Source: Microbacterium soli (GTDB lineage Bacteria; Actinomycetota; Actinomycetes; Actinomycetales; Microbacteriaceae). Taken from it: a stretch of 64,000 bases of DNA. How positions within the stretch are numbered: the first letter of the stretch is position 1; every line of letters begins with the position of its first letter. The stretch spans positions 1,922,001 to 1,986,000 of the forward strand of contig NZ_BAABCP010000001.1 in the NCBI RefSeq assembly GCF_039539005.1, written 5' to 3'. Made by a program: the position numbers and the translations under genes. Shown here in pieces: positions 1 through 7,908 of the stretch. The notes below the pieces were generated by a model that was not told where the DNA came from, ran no database searches, and saw nothing but the letters and a program-made list of their open reading frames with translations.

Positions 1-1
1 G

Positions 2-388
2 GGCGAGATGCTCGTCGCGCTGGGCGACTCGCTCGGAGACGACAGGGCCGTCGACGCCGGGACCGTGGCGGACGGCGTGCTGCGCATGAAGGACGCCGTG
101 ATGTCGTTCGGCAAGGCGCAGCGGGGGGACAAGACGATGGTCGACGCGATCGTCCCGTTCGCGGATCGTCTGGCCCAGCGCGTGCAGGCCGGCGATCGTC
201 TGCTGGACGCCTGGACGGATGCCGCGGAGGAGGCGACCCGTGCCGCTGAGGCGACGGCGTCGATGACCGCGCGGCTCGGCCGCGCCCGATCGCACGGGGA
301 CAGGAGCCTCGGCACCCCGGACCCGGGCGCGGTCTCCTTCGCGCTCGTCACTCGGACCGTGCTGGACATCCTGAAAGGGGATCACTGA
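2..388 (+). CDS. DhaL-type kinase C-terminal part (partial)
   Basis: The window opens inside this gene; the frame begins at base 2 and 128 codons are visible. The stretch GDKTMVDAI, the later Ala-rich helices and [12 protein letters not shown] are typical of the ATP-binding DhaL/DAK2 domain that phosphorylates dihydroxyacetone or a related short ketose. Whether it is a free DhaL subunit or the end of a DhaK-DhaL fusion cannot be seen. It stops 1 nt before the rpiB-like start, so the two are surely co-transcribed. With an RpiB and a TPI homologue next door, a tetrulose (erythrulose) kinase is more likely than a dihydroxyacetone kinase, but this is inferred from context. Confidence 0.85.
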   Translation, partial: GEMLVALGDSLGDDRAVDAGTVADGVLRMKDAVMSFGKAQRGDKTMVDAIVPFADRLAQRVQAGDRLLDAWTDAAEEATRAAEATASMTARLGRARSHGDRSLGTPDPGAVSFALVTRTVLDILKGDH

Positions 389-389
389 T

Positions 390-845
390 ATGGCACTTCG
401 ACTCGTCATCGGCTCGGACGACGCGGGCTTCGACTACAAGGAGCGCATCAAGGCCGACCTGCTGAGGAACCCGCTCGTCGCGGACGTCGTCGACGTCGGC
501 GTCGATGCCGACGGCCACACCAACTACCCGACCGTGGCGACCACGGCCGCGGAGAAGGTGGCGGCAGGGGAGGCCGACCGCGCCATCCTCGTCTGCGGCA
601 CGGGACTCGGGGTCGCGATCTCCGCGAACAAGGTCGCCGGGATCCGCGCGGTCACCGCGCACGACTCGTACAGCGTGGAGCGCTCCGTGCTCTCCAACAA
701 CGCACAGGTGCTGTGCATGGGGCAGCGCGTGGTCGGTATCGAGCTCGCGCGGCGGCTGGCCGCCGAATGGCTCACGTACACGTTCGACCCGGGCAGCGCA
801 TCCGCGGAGAAGGTGCGCGAGATCTGCGCGTATGAAGGGGTCTGA
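390..845 (+). CDS. rpiB: RpiB/LacA-family sugar-phosphate isomerase, probably tetrose type
   Basis: A 151-aa protein of the usual RpiB length, expected to interconvert an aldose phosphate and a ketose phosphate (ribose 5-P/ribulose 5-P, or erythrose 4-P/erythrulose 4-P). Visible motifs are the N-terminal [10 protein letters not shown], the catalytic-loop [15 protein letters not shown] with Cys69, and the [10 protein letters not shown] segment around His91. The canonical GSDHAG reads GSDDAG here, a His-to-Asp change. It lies between a DhaL-type kinase and a TPI-type isomerase, as RpiB homologues do in erythritol and threitol pathways (EryI, DerI). The tetrose role is therefore likely but not proven. 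Confidence 0.88.
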   Translation: MALRLVIGSDDAGFDYKERIKADLLRNPLVADVVDVGVDADGHTNYPTVATTAAEKVAAGEADRAILVCGTGLGVAISANKVAGIRAVTAHDSYSVERSVLSNNAQVLCMGQRVVGIELARRLAAEWLTYTFDPGSASAEKVREICAYEGV

Positions 846-861
846 GGAGGGCGCCCGCCCC

Positions 862-1617
862 GTGCGCCGGCGGATGCTGATCGGGGCGAGCCTGAAGATG
901 TACTTCTCGCACGCCAGGACCGTCGCGTGGACCGCGGCCGTCGCGGAGGTGCTGGCGGAGCATCCGGCGCGCGGGCGCACCGAGATGTTCGTCATCCCGC
1001 AGTACCCGTCGATACCGGCTTGCCTGGAAGTCGCCGCGGGCGCCCTCGCCGTCGGTGCGCAGGACGTCGCCGAGCACGATGCGGGTGCGTTCACCGGTGA
1101 GGTGTCCGGGTCGGTGCTCGCCGAGCTCGGCTGTCGCTTCGTCGAGGTGGGGCACGCCGAGCGGCGCGGGATGTTCGGCGACACCGACGAGGTCGTCGCG
1201 GCGAAGACCGCCGCGGCGATGCGCAGCGGACTCGTCCCGATCCTGTGCGTGGGAGAGGCCGAGAGCACGGATGCCGAGCAGGCCGCGCACGCGTGCATCG
1301 CGCAGGTGGACTCCGCGTTGACGACGGCCCGTGCCGCGGGGCGGCTGGGCGAGATCGTGATCGCGTACGAGCCGCTGTGGGCGATCGGTGCGCCGGAGCC
1401 CGCCCCCGCCGCCCACATCCGCGGGGTGTGCGACCGGCTGCGCGACGGACTCGATCGGCGCGGTCTGGACGCCCGCGTGATCTACGGTGGAAGTGCGGGT
1501 CCGGGGATGCTGATCGAGGTCTCGGACAGTGTCGACGGGCTGTTCCTGGGGCGCTTCGTGCATGACCCGGAAGCAGTGCGGATGATTCTCGACGAGGTCG
1601 CCGCGATCACCGGATGA
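862..1617 (+). CDS. Triosephosphate-isomerase-like enzyme, probably tetrulose-phosphate isomerase
   Basis: A TIM-barrel protein of 251 aa from a GTG start placed 11 nt after AGGAGG (845-850). With this start the catalytic residues fall close to classical TPI numbering: Lys12 in GASLKMYF, His98 in VGHAERR and Glu170 in AYEPLWAIG. The phosphate loop YGGSAGPG follows. An upstream ATG at 832 would overlap rpiB by 14 nt and is less likely. The active site is complete, so it is an enzyme, but the N-terminal GNWKMN is altered to GASLKMY. In company with the kinase and RpiB it resembles TpiA2/EryH, which moves the carbonyl of a tetrulose phosphate. Glycolytic TPI is normally encoded elsewhere. Confidence 0.85.
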   Translation: MRRRMLIGASLKMYFSHARTVAWTAAVAEVLAEHPARGRTEMFVIPQYPSIPACLEVAAGALAVGAQDVAEHDAGAFTGEVSGSVLAELGCRFVEVGHAERRGMFGDTDEVVAAKTAAAMRSGLVPILCVGEAESTDAEQAAHACIAQVDSALTTARAAGRLGEIVIAYEPLWAIGAPEPAPAAHIRGVCDRLRDGLDRRGLDARVIYGGSAGPGMLIEVSDSVDGLFLGRFVHDPEAVRMILDEVAAITG

Positions 1618-1656
1618 CCGGCGGCAGGACGCACGAACGACGAAGGAGAGCAGGGC

Positions 1657-2376
1657 ATGGCGACTGAACGGCGCGGAGCACGGGAGTGGGACTCGACGAT
1701 AGAGCGTCGGGGTCTGCGCGATCGTGTCTACGAGCGCATCCTGCAGCTGCTCCTGAGCGGCGAGGTCGAGCCCGGGGCCCGGCTCTCCATCGACACGATC
1801 GCGCGGCAGCTGGACGTCTCGCCGACACCGGTGCGCGAGGCCATGGTGCATCTGGAGCGCACGGGCCTGGTCACCAGAGAGGCGCTGAAGGGCTATCGCA
1901 TGGCGCCACCGCTGGGCGCCGCGCAGCTGCGTGAACTGTTCGACGCACGCCTCATGCTCGAGGTCGAGGCCGTTCGCCTCGCGGCGGCGGCGGGAGACGA
2001 CATGCTCACCGAGCTCCGCGAGGCGGAGGAGCATCACCGCAGCGCCGGCGAGCGGGTGATCGAAGCGTTCCACGCCGGCCGCAACGACGTGGATCTGGCC
2101 ACCGCCTACTATGCGGCGGATGCGGCGTTCCACGAGGTGCTGTTCCGGTACTGCGGGAACAGGTACCTGCGTCAGATGTCGGAGTCGCTCGGCGCGCAGC
2201 TGCACCGGATGCGGCAGATCATGCGGCACGGTGCGACCGACGTCCGAGAGGCGATCGCCGAGCACGAGGCGATCTGCGACGCCTTCGCGAGCGAGGACCC
2301 GGATGCCCCTGCGCGCATGATGCGGCTGCACATCGAGCATGTGCGCGCCAGGTCCCTGGATCTCGCACGGGACTGA
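1657..2376 (+). CDS. GntR-family regulator, FadR/FCD subfamily
   Basis: A 239-aa transcription factor. Residues about 20-80 form the winged helix-turn-helix, with the conserved recognition segment SPTPVREAMVHLE. Residues about 90-225 are the all-helical FCD effector domain, rich in Asp/His positions that bind metal and a carboxylate or sugar-acid ligand in this family. A Shine-Dalgarno stretch (GAAGGAGAG) precedes the ATG. It is co-directional with the isomerases upstream and the sugar genes downstream. An A/T-rich inverted repeat at 2531-2549, just before the next gene, is a plausible target. It is expected to repress the cluster until a pathway sugar or acid appears. Confidence 0.9.
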   Translation: MATERRGAREWDSTIERRGLRDRVYERILQLLLSGEVEPGARLSIDTIARQLDVSPTPVREAMVHLERTGLVTREALKGYRMAPPLGAAQLRELFDARLMLEVEAVRLAAAAGDDMLTELREAEEHHRSAGERVIEAFHAGRNDVDLATAYYAADAAFHEVLFRYCGNRYLRQMSESLGAQLHRMRQIMRHGATDVREAIAEHEAICDAFASEDPDAPARMMRLHIEHVRARSLDLARD

Positions 2377-2530
2377 TCCGCGTCGCCGCTCCGGGTACAT
2401 CGACGACGCTGTGTCCCACTGCGGACGTCGTGCGGCGACGCATCCGTCCCGCACGACGCGGGAGAGCGCAGCCTGTCGCGGTGCGGGAGCGCGTCCTGTC
2501 CTGACATCATTTTTTTGCATTAATCTATAT

Positions 2531-2549
2531 TTCCTATAGGATCTAGGAA
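2531..2549. promoter_or_regulatory. Inverted repeat, candidate GntR operator before the TIM-barrel isomerase gene
   Basis: TTCCTA and TAGGAA face each other across a 7-nt spacer inside an unusually A/T-rich stretch (about 2508-2552) of a GC-rich genome. It sits 42 nt before the next start codon and 154 nt after the GntR gene. Size and symmetry suit an FCD-type GntR dimer. The same A/T-rich patch probably holds the promoter. The rest of the 2377-2591 gap shows nothing I can name. Confidence 0.45.
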
Positions 2550-2591
2550 TAGCCGAGATCTCCCGGAGTCCTTCCCGTCGATGGAGCCGCA

Positions 2592-3593
2592 ATGAGCACT
2601 ACGCCGCACACCCTCACCGCCGACAACTGGCCTATCGCCATCTGCATGCACGGGTTCTCCCCGGTCGCGTCGGACGGCACGCGCATGCACGATGCGGCAT
2701 CGGAGCGGTGGGACGGCGTCTTCCGGCAGGTCGCCCGCCTCGGCTTCACCGCCATCGAGATCGCCGACAGTCACATCCGTCCGTCCGATCTCACGCCCGC
2801 GCGCCGCGCGGAGCTGAAATCGATCGCGGACAGCCACGGCGTCAGCCTGACCTCCGTGCACGTGCAGCGCCAGAGCATCATCGAGCCGGGCAGGGGCGAG
2901 CAGAACCTCGCCTACGCACACCAGGCGATCGATGCTGCCGCCGAGCTGGGTATGCAGGTGTTCTCCACGGGGCTGCACCAGCCCTTCAACGAGGCGCAGC
3001 GCAAGGCCCTCTGGTTCTGGACCGTGCAGGGGCCCGTCGACCCCGACGACGCCGAGACCCGCGCACTCGCCGTCCGCCGTCTGCGCGAGCTCGGCGAGCA
3101 CGCGGCATCCGTGGGCCTGCCGATGGCGCTGGAGATGTACGAGGACACCTACCTCGGCACCGCGGACAGCGCCGTGCGACTGATCGAGGAGATCGGGCTC
3201 GACAACGTCGGACTCAACCCCGACATCGCCAACCTCATCCGCCTGCACCGTCCCGTCGAGGACTGGCGCGAGCTGCACGAGAAGACCCTGCCGTACGCCA
3301 ACTACTGGCACGTCAAGAACTACACGCGCGACGAGGCCGGCGACGGCAGCTGGTGGACATCCGTCCCCACCTCGCTCGAACTGGGGATCATCGACTACCG
3401 CGCGATGGTCGCCAGGGCCGTCGAGGTCGGCTTCCGCGGCCCGTTCCTCATGGAGCAGTATGGCGGCGACAGCCTCGGCATCTGCGCCACCAACCGTGAC
3501 TACCTGCGCACGCTGCTGCCGGAGGGCGGCGTATCCGCCACCGACGGCAATCGCAGCGCCATCCCCGCAGCATCCGAGACCGTCAGCGCCTGA
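2592..3593 (+). CDS. Sugar phosphate isomerase/epimerase, xylose-isomerase-like TIM barrel
   Basis: 333 aa of the AP-endonuclease-2/xylose-isomerase-like superfamily. The four expected metal ligands can be placed: Glu181 in LEMYED, Asp211 in GLNPDIAN, His240 in YWHVKNY and Glu288 in LMEQYGGD. Such enzymes isomerise, epimerise or racemise keto-sugars and their phosphates. EryC, the tetrulose-phosphate racemase of erythritol catabolism, belongs to this fold, so a tetrose role fits the upstream neighbours. The start ATG at 2592 has GGAG 6 nt upstream; the ATG at 2581 is out of frame. It ends 23 nt before the dehydrogenase gene, probably in one operon. The last 25 residues look like an unconserved tail. 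Confidence 0.8.
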   Translation: MSTTPHTLTADNWPIAICMHGFSPVASDGTRMHDAASERWDGVFRQVARLGFTAIEIADSHIRPSDLTPARRAELKSIADSHGVSLTSVHVQRQSIIEPGRGEQNLAYAHQAIDAAAELGMQVFSTGLHQPFNEAQRKALWFWTVQGPVDPDDAETRALAVRRLRELGEHAASVGLPMALEMYEDTYLGTADSAVRLIEEIGLDNVGLNPDIANLIRLHRPVEDWRELHEKTLPYANYWHVKNYTRDEAGDGSWWTSVPTSLELGIIDYRAMVARAVEVGFRGPFLMEQYGGDSLGICATNRDYLRTLLPEGGVSATDGNRSAIPAASETVSA

Positions 3594-3616
3594 GCGCGCA
3601 GAATCAGGAGAACACC

Positions 3617-4588
3617 ATGACAGATCAGGAACGCCCCGTCTACGCTGTCGTGGGCAGCGGGTACATGGGTGGCGGCATCGCGCAGTCCCTGGCGCTCTCG
3701 GGTGCCGCCGTGCGCATCGCCGACGTCGACATCGAGGTTGCTCGGCGCAACCGAGACCGCCTCATCGCCGAAGCCGAGCAGTTCGCCGCCGAGGGCCTGT
3801 TCCCTCAGGAGGCCGCGACGATCATCGCCGAGCGGCTCACCGCGGCGACCATCGAGGACGCGGTGGCGGGAGCGGAGTTCATCGAGGAGGCCGTCCCCGA
3901 GAAGATCGAGATCAAGCACGCGACGCTGAATCGCATCAGCGTCGCGGCATCGCCGGAGGCGGTCATCGGCAGCAACACCTCCACGATCCTCATCGCCCGA
4001 CTCGCCGAGGCCGTCACCGGCCCCAGCCGGTTCCTCGGCGTGCACTTCTCCAACCCGGCGCCGTTCATCCCCGGTGTCGAGCTCATCCCGCACGCGGGCA
4101 CCGGCGAGGCCGCGCTGAAGACCGTCGAGGGCATCGTCGCGGCCGCCGGGAAGGAGACCGCGCGCGTCAAGGACACCACCGGCTTCGTCCTCAACCGTCT
4201 GCAGTACGCGCTGTTCCACGAGGCCACTCAGCTGGTGGAGGACGGCATCGCGACCGCCGAGGACATCGACACGATCGTTCGTACCACCTTCGGATTCCGA
4301 CTGCCGTTCTTCGGCCCGTTCGCCATCGCCGACATGGCGGGGCTCGATGTGTACGCCTTCTGCTACGCGTCCCTGCAGACGGAGTTCCCCGAGCGCTTCG
4401 CGACCCCGAGGGTCCTCGACGAACTCGTCTCCGCCGGCAAGCTCGGCACCAAGACCGGTGCGGGCTTCCTCGACGTCCCCTCCGACCGGACCCCCGAGCT
4501 GGTCGCCTACCGCAACAAGGCCTATGTCGAGATGAAGAAGCTCATCGACGAGCTCGGGCCCGCACCCATCCATCCCGCCGAGAGCTGA
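3617..4588 (+). CDS. 3-hydroxyacyl-CoA dehydrogenase-like NAD-dependent oxidoreductase
   Basis: 323 aa. An N-terminal Rossmann fold has GSGYMGGG at 13-20 and Asp36 as the likely NAD ribose ligand. It is followed by EEAVPEK (90-96), SNTST (119-123) and the catalytic-His segment GVHFSNPAPF with His143. The C-terminal helical 3HCDH domain contains KDTTGFVLNR and GKLGTKTGAGF. The family oxidises 3-hydroxy groups of acyl-CoAs, but some members act on sugar acids (L-gulonate 3-dehydrogenase). The position directly behind a sugar isomerase, with no thiolase or CoA ligase near, favours a hydroxy-acid or sugar-derived substrate. The exact substrate is unknown. Confidence 0.8.
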   Translation: MTDQERPVYAVVGSGYMGGGIAQSLALSGAAVRIADVDIEVARRNRDRLIAEAEQFAAEGLFPQEAATIIAERLTAATIEDAVAGAEFIEEAVPEKIEIKHATLNRISVAASPEAVIGSNTSTILIARLAEAVTGPSRFLGVHFSNPAPFIPGVELIPHAGTGEAALKTVEGIVAAAGKETARVKDTTGFVLNRLQYALFHEATQLVEDGIATAEDIDTIVRTTFGFRLPFFGPFAIADMAGLDVYAFCYASLQTEFPERFATPRVLDELVSAGKLGTKTGAGFLDVPSDRTPELVAYRNKAYVEMKKLIDELGPAPIHPAES

Positions 4589-4599
4589 CGGGTCGGCCA

Positions 4600-4639
4600 C
4601 CGGGCTCCCGGCGGGCGGACCGCCGTCCCGAGAGCCCGG
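4600..4639 (+). terminator. GC hairpin after the dehydrogenase gene
   Basis: CCGGGCTC (4600-4607) pairs perfectly with GAGCCCGG (4632-4639), and the loop holds further GGCGG/CCGCC self-complementarity. It starts 12 nt after the stop codon. There is no run of T after it, so it is either a U-less actinobacterial terminator or an operon-internal processing/attenuation structure. Confidence 0.5.
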
Positions 4640-4692
4640 CAGCGAGACTCCCGGTGCGCAGACGCACACGAGACCGAACAAGGAGGATCCCC

Positions 4693-4758
4693 GTGACGGA
4701 GATTCCGAGCACTGCACAGCGGCAGACACTCCGCACCGTCGACCGGACGGGGCGCTGA
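4693..4758 (+). CDS. Possible 21-aa leader peptide before the M24 peptidase
   Basis: A GTG-started frame of 21 codons (begins MTEIPSTAQRQ, ends TVDRTGR) follows an excellent ribosome site, AAGGAGGA at about 4680-4686. It stops 4 nt before the ATG of the peptidase gene, so ribosomes could pass from one to the other. It could be a translated leader, a coupling device, or the true N-terminus of the peptidase separated by a frame change (the two frames differ by one). No homologue is recognisable at this length. Confidence 0.4.
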   Translation: MTEIPSTAQRQTLRTVDRTGR

Positions 4759-4762
4759 TCGG

Positions 4763-6016
4763 ATGCCCATCTCGGATGAGCGCACCGCGCGCGTGGCGGG
4801 CATGGTCGCGGAGCAGAACGCGCACGCAGCCCTGCTGACCGGATACGACTCGATCGCGTACGCCGCGGGCCTGCGGGTCTCGCAGGAGCTCGGCGCGCCC
4901 TTCGTCGCCGGCGGACCGGATGCGCTCGTCGTCAGCCCCGCCGGCGAGATGTGGCTGCTCGTCCCGCGGATGCGGGGGAGCTCGGCGCGGGAGAGTCGTG
5001 CCGATCATGTGATCGAGTACGGCACCGACTCCCTCATCGACGTTCCGCTGTGGCAGCACTACCGCGAGGGTCTGGGTCGCCTGCTGGACGCGGCGGGTCT
5101 GCGGGCGGGAACGCTGCTGGTCGAGCCCGACACCCTCTCCGCCACCGCGGCGGAGCTCATCGCGCTGCGGGACCTGGAGCGTCTCGACGCGACGGCCGCG
5201 CTGCAGCAGGTGCGCAAGACCAAGACCGCGGTGGAGCTCGAGGTCATCCGTCGAGGCGCGGCGCTCACCTCGACCGCGCAGCGGCGGGCCGCGGAGGCCG
5301 TCCGCCCCGGACGCACGGAGCTGGAGTGCTTCGCCGAGGTCCGTGCCGTCTGGGACGACGCGATCGGCGGTCGGTGCGAGGTCACCGGCGACTTCATCTC
5401 CGGCATCGATCGCACTGCGGGCGTCGTGGGCTGGGCGAGTGACCGTGTCATCCGCGAAGGCGATCCAGTGATCGTGGATCTGGCGCCTCGGATGGACCTC
5501 TACTGGGGCGACAGCGCGAACACGCTGTTCGTCGGTGAACCCGGCGCGGAGTTCCTCCGCATGCATCGCGCGGTCTCCTCCGCGCTGCAGGCCGGTGTCG
5601 ACGCGACCCGGCCCGGACTCAGCGTCGGTGAGCTCGATCGCATCGTCCGCAGCACCGTCGAACGCGCGGGCTACACGTATCCGCACCACACCGGCCACAG
5701 CGTCGGCACCGCCAGCCACGAGTTCCCCTCCATCGTGCCGGGGGCCGGCGAGCCTCTGGAGCCCGACATGGTCATCCTGCTGGAGCCCGGGGCGTATGTC
5801 CCCGGCATCGGAGGGGTGCGGCTGGAGTGGATGCTCGCCGTCACCGGCACCGGTGCCGAGGTGCTGAGCGCCTTCCCCCTCGACCCCACCCTCGGCCTTC
5901 ATCACGGCGCTCATGATGTGGGCCAGGCGGTTCTTCAGCCCCGAGGCCGACGCCCGCCGTCGGCATCCGTCGAGGCGGGCGCGGTCCGCGTCGGGCGGGA
6001 TATCAGCCCCGAGTGA
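4763..6016 (+). CDS. M24-family metallopeptidase (Xaa-Pro dipeptidase/creatinase-like)
   Basis: 417 aa. The N-terminal creatinase-like domain spans about 1-150. The pita-bread catalytic domain keeps all five metal ligands: Asp239, Asp250, His312 (HHTGHSVG), Glu341 (LLEPGAY) and Glu355 (VRLEWM). It should cleave Xaa-Pro dipeptides or related small amides in the cytoplasm. No good ribosome site directly precedes the ATG; translation may be coupled to the 21-codon frame ending 4 nt upstream. The last 35 or so residues (after about 382) are Pro/Arg/Gly-rich with no family resemblance and run 14 nt into the convergent threonine aldolase gene. The tail may be non-functional drift. Confidence 0.82.
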   Translation: MPISDERTARVAGMVAEQNAHAALLTGYDSIAYAAGLRVSQELGAPFVAGGPDALVVSPAGEMWLLVPRMRGSSARESRADHVIEYGTDSLIDVPLWQHYREGLGRLLDAAGLRAGTLLVEPDTLSATAAELIALRDLERLDATAALQQVRKTKTAVELEVIRRGAALTSTAQRRAAEAVRPGRTELECFAEVRAVWDDAIGGRCEVTGDFISGIDRTAGVVGWASDRVIREGDPVIVDLAPRMDLYWGDSANTLFVGEPGAEFLRMHRAVSSALQAGVDATRPGLSVGELDRIVRSTVERAGYTYPHHTGHSVGTASHEFPSIVPGAGEPLEPDMVILLEPGAYVPGIGGVRLEWMLAVTGTGAEVLSAFPLDPTLGLHHGAHDVGQAVLQPRGRRPPSASVEAGAVRVGRDISPE

Positions 6017-7070
6017 GCCTGCCCAGCTCGGCGACGAAGGCGTCGACATCCGACTCCTGCGTGTCGAAGCTGCACATCCAGCGCACCTCGTTGCGGGAGG
6101 CGTCCCAGTCGTAGAACCGGAAACTCTCCCGCAGCCGGTCGGCGACGCCGTCGGGGAGGGTCGCGAAGACGCCGTTGGCCTGCGTGGGCTGCGTGAATCC
6201 GACGCCGCGGATGCTGCCGTCGGCCAGCCCCTGCTCGATGGCGGACCGCAGCCGGGCAGCCATGGCGTTGGAGTGGCGCGCGTTGCGCAGCCACAGATCG
6301 CCCTCCAGCAGGGCGATCAGCTGCGCGGAGACGAACCGCATCTTCGAGGCCAGCTGCATGTTGAACTTGCGCGCGTAGACCAGGCCATCGGCCGCCGCGG
6401 GGTCGAGCACGACGACGGCCTCGCCCAGCATGGCGCCGTTCTTCGTGCCGCCGAAGCTGAGCACATCCACGCCGGCGTCGCGGGTGAAGGCGCGCAGGGG
6501 AAGGTCGAGGGCGGCCGCGGCATTGGCGAGTCGGGCACCGTCGACGTGCAGCCGCATGCCGCGCTCGTGGGCGTGGTCGGCGAGGGCTCTGATCTCCTCC
6601 GCCGTGTACAGGGTCCCCAGCTCGGTGGACTGTGTGATCGAGACCACCAGCGGTTGGGCGCGGTGCTGGTCCCCCCAGCCCCATGCCTCGCGATCGACGA
6701 GCTCGGGGGTGAGCTTGCCGTCCTCGGTGGGCACGGTCAGCAGCTTGATGCCGCCGATGCGCTCGGGCGCACCGCCCTCGTCGACGTTGATGTGCGCCGT
6801 GGATGCCGAGATCACAGCACCCCAGCGCGGCAGCATCGATTGCAGAGCGGTGACGTTCGCGCCCGTGCCGTTGAAGACCGGGAAGGCCACGACGCCGTCA
6901 CCGAAGTGCGTCGCGAACACCTCCTGCAGACGGGCCGTGTACGCGTCCGCGCCGTAGGCGCCCTGGTGGCCGTCGTTGGCCGCGGCGATGGCGGAGAGCA
7001 CCTCAGGGTGGATGCCGGAGTAGTTGTCGGACGCGAAGCCGCGCACAGCGGTATCATGCAGAACGCTCAC
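6003..7070 (-). CDS. ltaE: Threonine aldolase (low specificity)
   Basis: 355 aa, PLP-dependent, fold-type I beta-eliminating lyase family. Lys210 in FGGTKNG is the expected Schiff-base lysine, His93 should stack on the cofactor, and HVDGAR (175-180) carries the pyridine-N aspartate. The reaction splits threonine or allo-threonine into glycine and acetaldehyde. The start is GTG, only 6 nt after TAGGCT (7077-7082, minus strand), so the mRNA is probably leaderless. The 3' end overlaps the convergent M24 gene by 14 nt. Confidence 0.92.
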   Translation of the reverse strand: MSVLHDTAVRGFASDNYSGIHPEVLSAIAAANDGHQGAYGADAYTARLQEVFATHFGDGVVAFPVFNGTGANVTALQSMLPRWGAVISASTAHINVDEGGAPERIGGIKLLTVPTEDGKLTPELVDREAWGWGDQHRAQPLVVSITQSTELGTLYTAEEIRALADHAHERGMRLHVDGARLANAAAALDLPLRAFTRDAGVDVLSFGGTKNGAMLGEAVVVLDPAAADGLVYARKFNMQLASKMRFVSAQLIALLEGDLWLRNARHSNAMAARLRSAIEQGLADGSIRGVGFTQPTQANGVFATLPDGVADRLRESFRFYDWDASRNEVRWMCSFDTQESDVDAFVAELGRLTRG

Positions 7071-7123
7071 AGGACAAGCCTACGGCCTTCGCATTCGTCG
7101 TGAGCCGTGCCCCGGCCACCGGC

Positions 7124-7765
7124 TCACAGCAGGCGGATCGTGCCGTTCGACTCCGTCGCATCCGCATCCCACAGCCCGATGACCGCACGGGCGAGAGCGT
7201 CAGGATCGAGGGCGCCCTCCGCGCGGAGGATGACGGATGCCGCGCGCAGCGGCCGGTCGGAATCCCGTGCCGCCTTGGCGTACCCCTGTGCGACGGCGAG
7301 CGTCCACGCCTCGCCGGCGGCCTTGATGCTCGTGTAGTTCGCCCCTCCCGCCAGCGGACGCTCCACGGCGGTGGAGGACACCATGGCGAAGCGACCGGCA
7401 TCCGACGCCCTGATGGACGCGTCGAAGGCGCGGCTGGTCGCCCGCACGGCCTGGAAAGACGGCAGCAGGGCGTCGAGGTCCTCGTCGCTCTGCCCGGCCA
7501 GCCCGCCGCCGCCGCGCCAGCCTCCCACGAGCGGCAGTACGAGGTCGACGGCGCCGATGCGCCGGGCGAGGGCGGACATGTCGGTGAAGGAGGTCGCGTC
7601 GGCGACCTCGATCCGCGCGCCGACGTCGGCGAGGGGCTTCAGTCGCTCGGCCGACCTGCCGGTCGTGATGACCCGTGCGCCGGCATCGACGAGTGCTGCC
7701 GCCGCAGCCAGACCTGCGGCGCTGGTCGCGCCGGCGAGAAGCGCCGTCCGTCCTGACATGCTCAT
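7124..7765 (-). CDS. Short-chain dehydrogenase/reductase family protein
   Basis: 213 aa, Rossmann fold. The nucleotide loop is a variant GATSAAG (12-18), followed by TTGRS, and the catalytic Ser130/131, Tyr144 and Lys148 (YTSIK) are in place. It is shorter than typical 250-aa SDRs; the C-terminal substrate lid is brief. A GGAG site lies 6 nt before the ATG at 7765, and an in-frame ATG two codons in is an alternative. The substrate is unknown. It sits 53 nt upstream of ltaE on the same strand, but ltaE appears to have its own leaderless promoter. Confidence 0.82.
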   Translation of the reverse strand: MSMSGRTALLAGATSAAGLAAAAALVDAGARVITTGRSAERLKPLADVGARIEVADATSFTDMSALARRIGAVDLVLPLVGGWRGGGGLAGQSDEDLDALLPSFQAVRATSRAFDASIRASDAGRFAMVSSTAVERPLAGGANYTSIKAAGEAWTLAVAQGYAKAARDSDRPLRAASVILRAEGALDPDALARAVIGLWDADATESNGTIRLL

Positions 7766-7908
7766 GTCTCCACTCTCTCATCCCTCGCCCGCTCGAGGTT
7801 CCGCCCGCCCCGTGCAGCGCCCGCCTCCCCCTCGTTCCGGTCGCAGAAGACGTCGGCTCAGAACCCTTCGGAGCGACAGCCCCTGCGACGGGAACGGAAG
7901 GGACGGCG

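Noticed and set aside
3500..6049. 849-codon minus-strand frame across the dehydrogenase and M24 genes
   Set aside because: It crosses two well-supported genes and has no family resemblance or domain structure.
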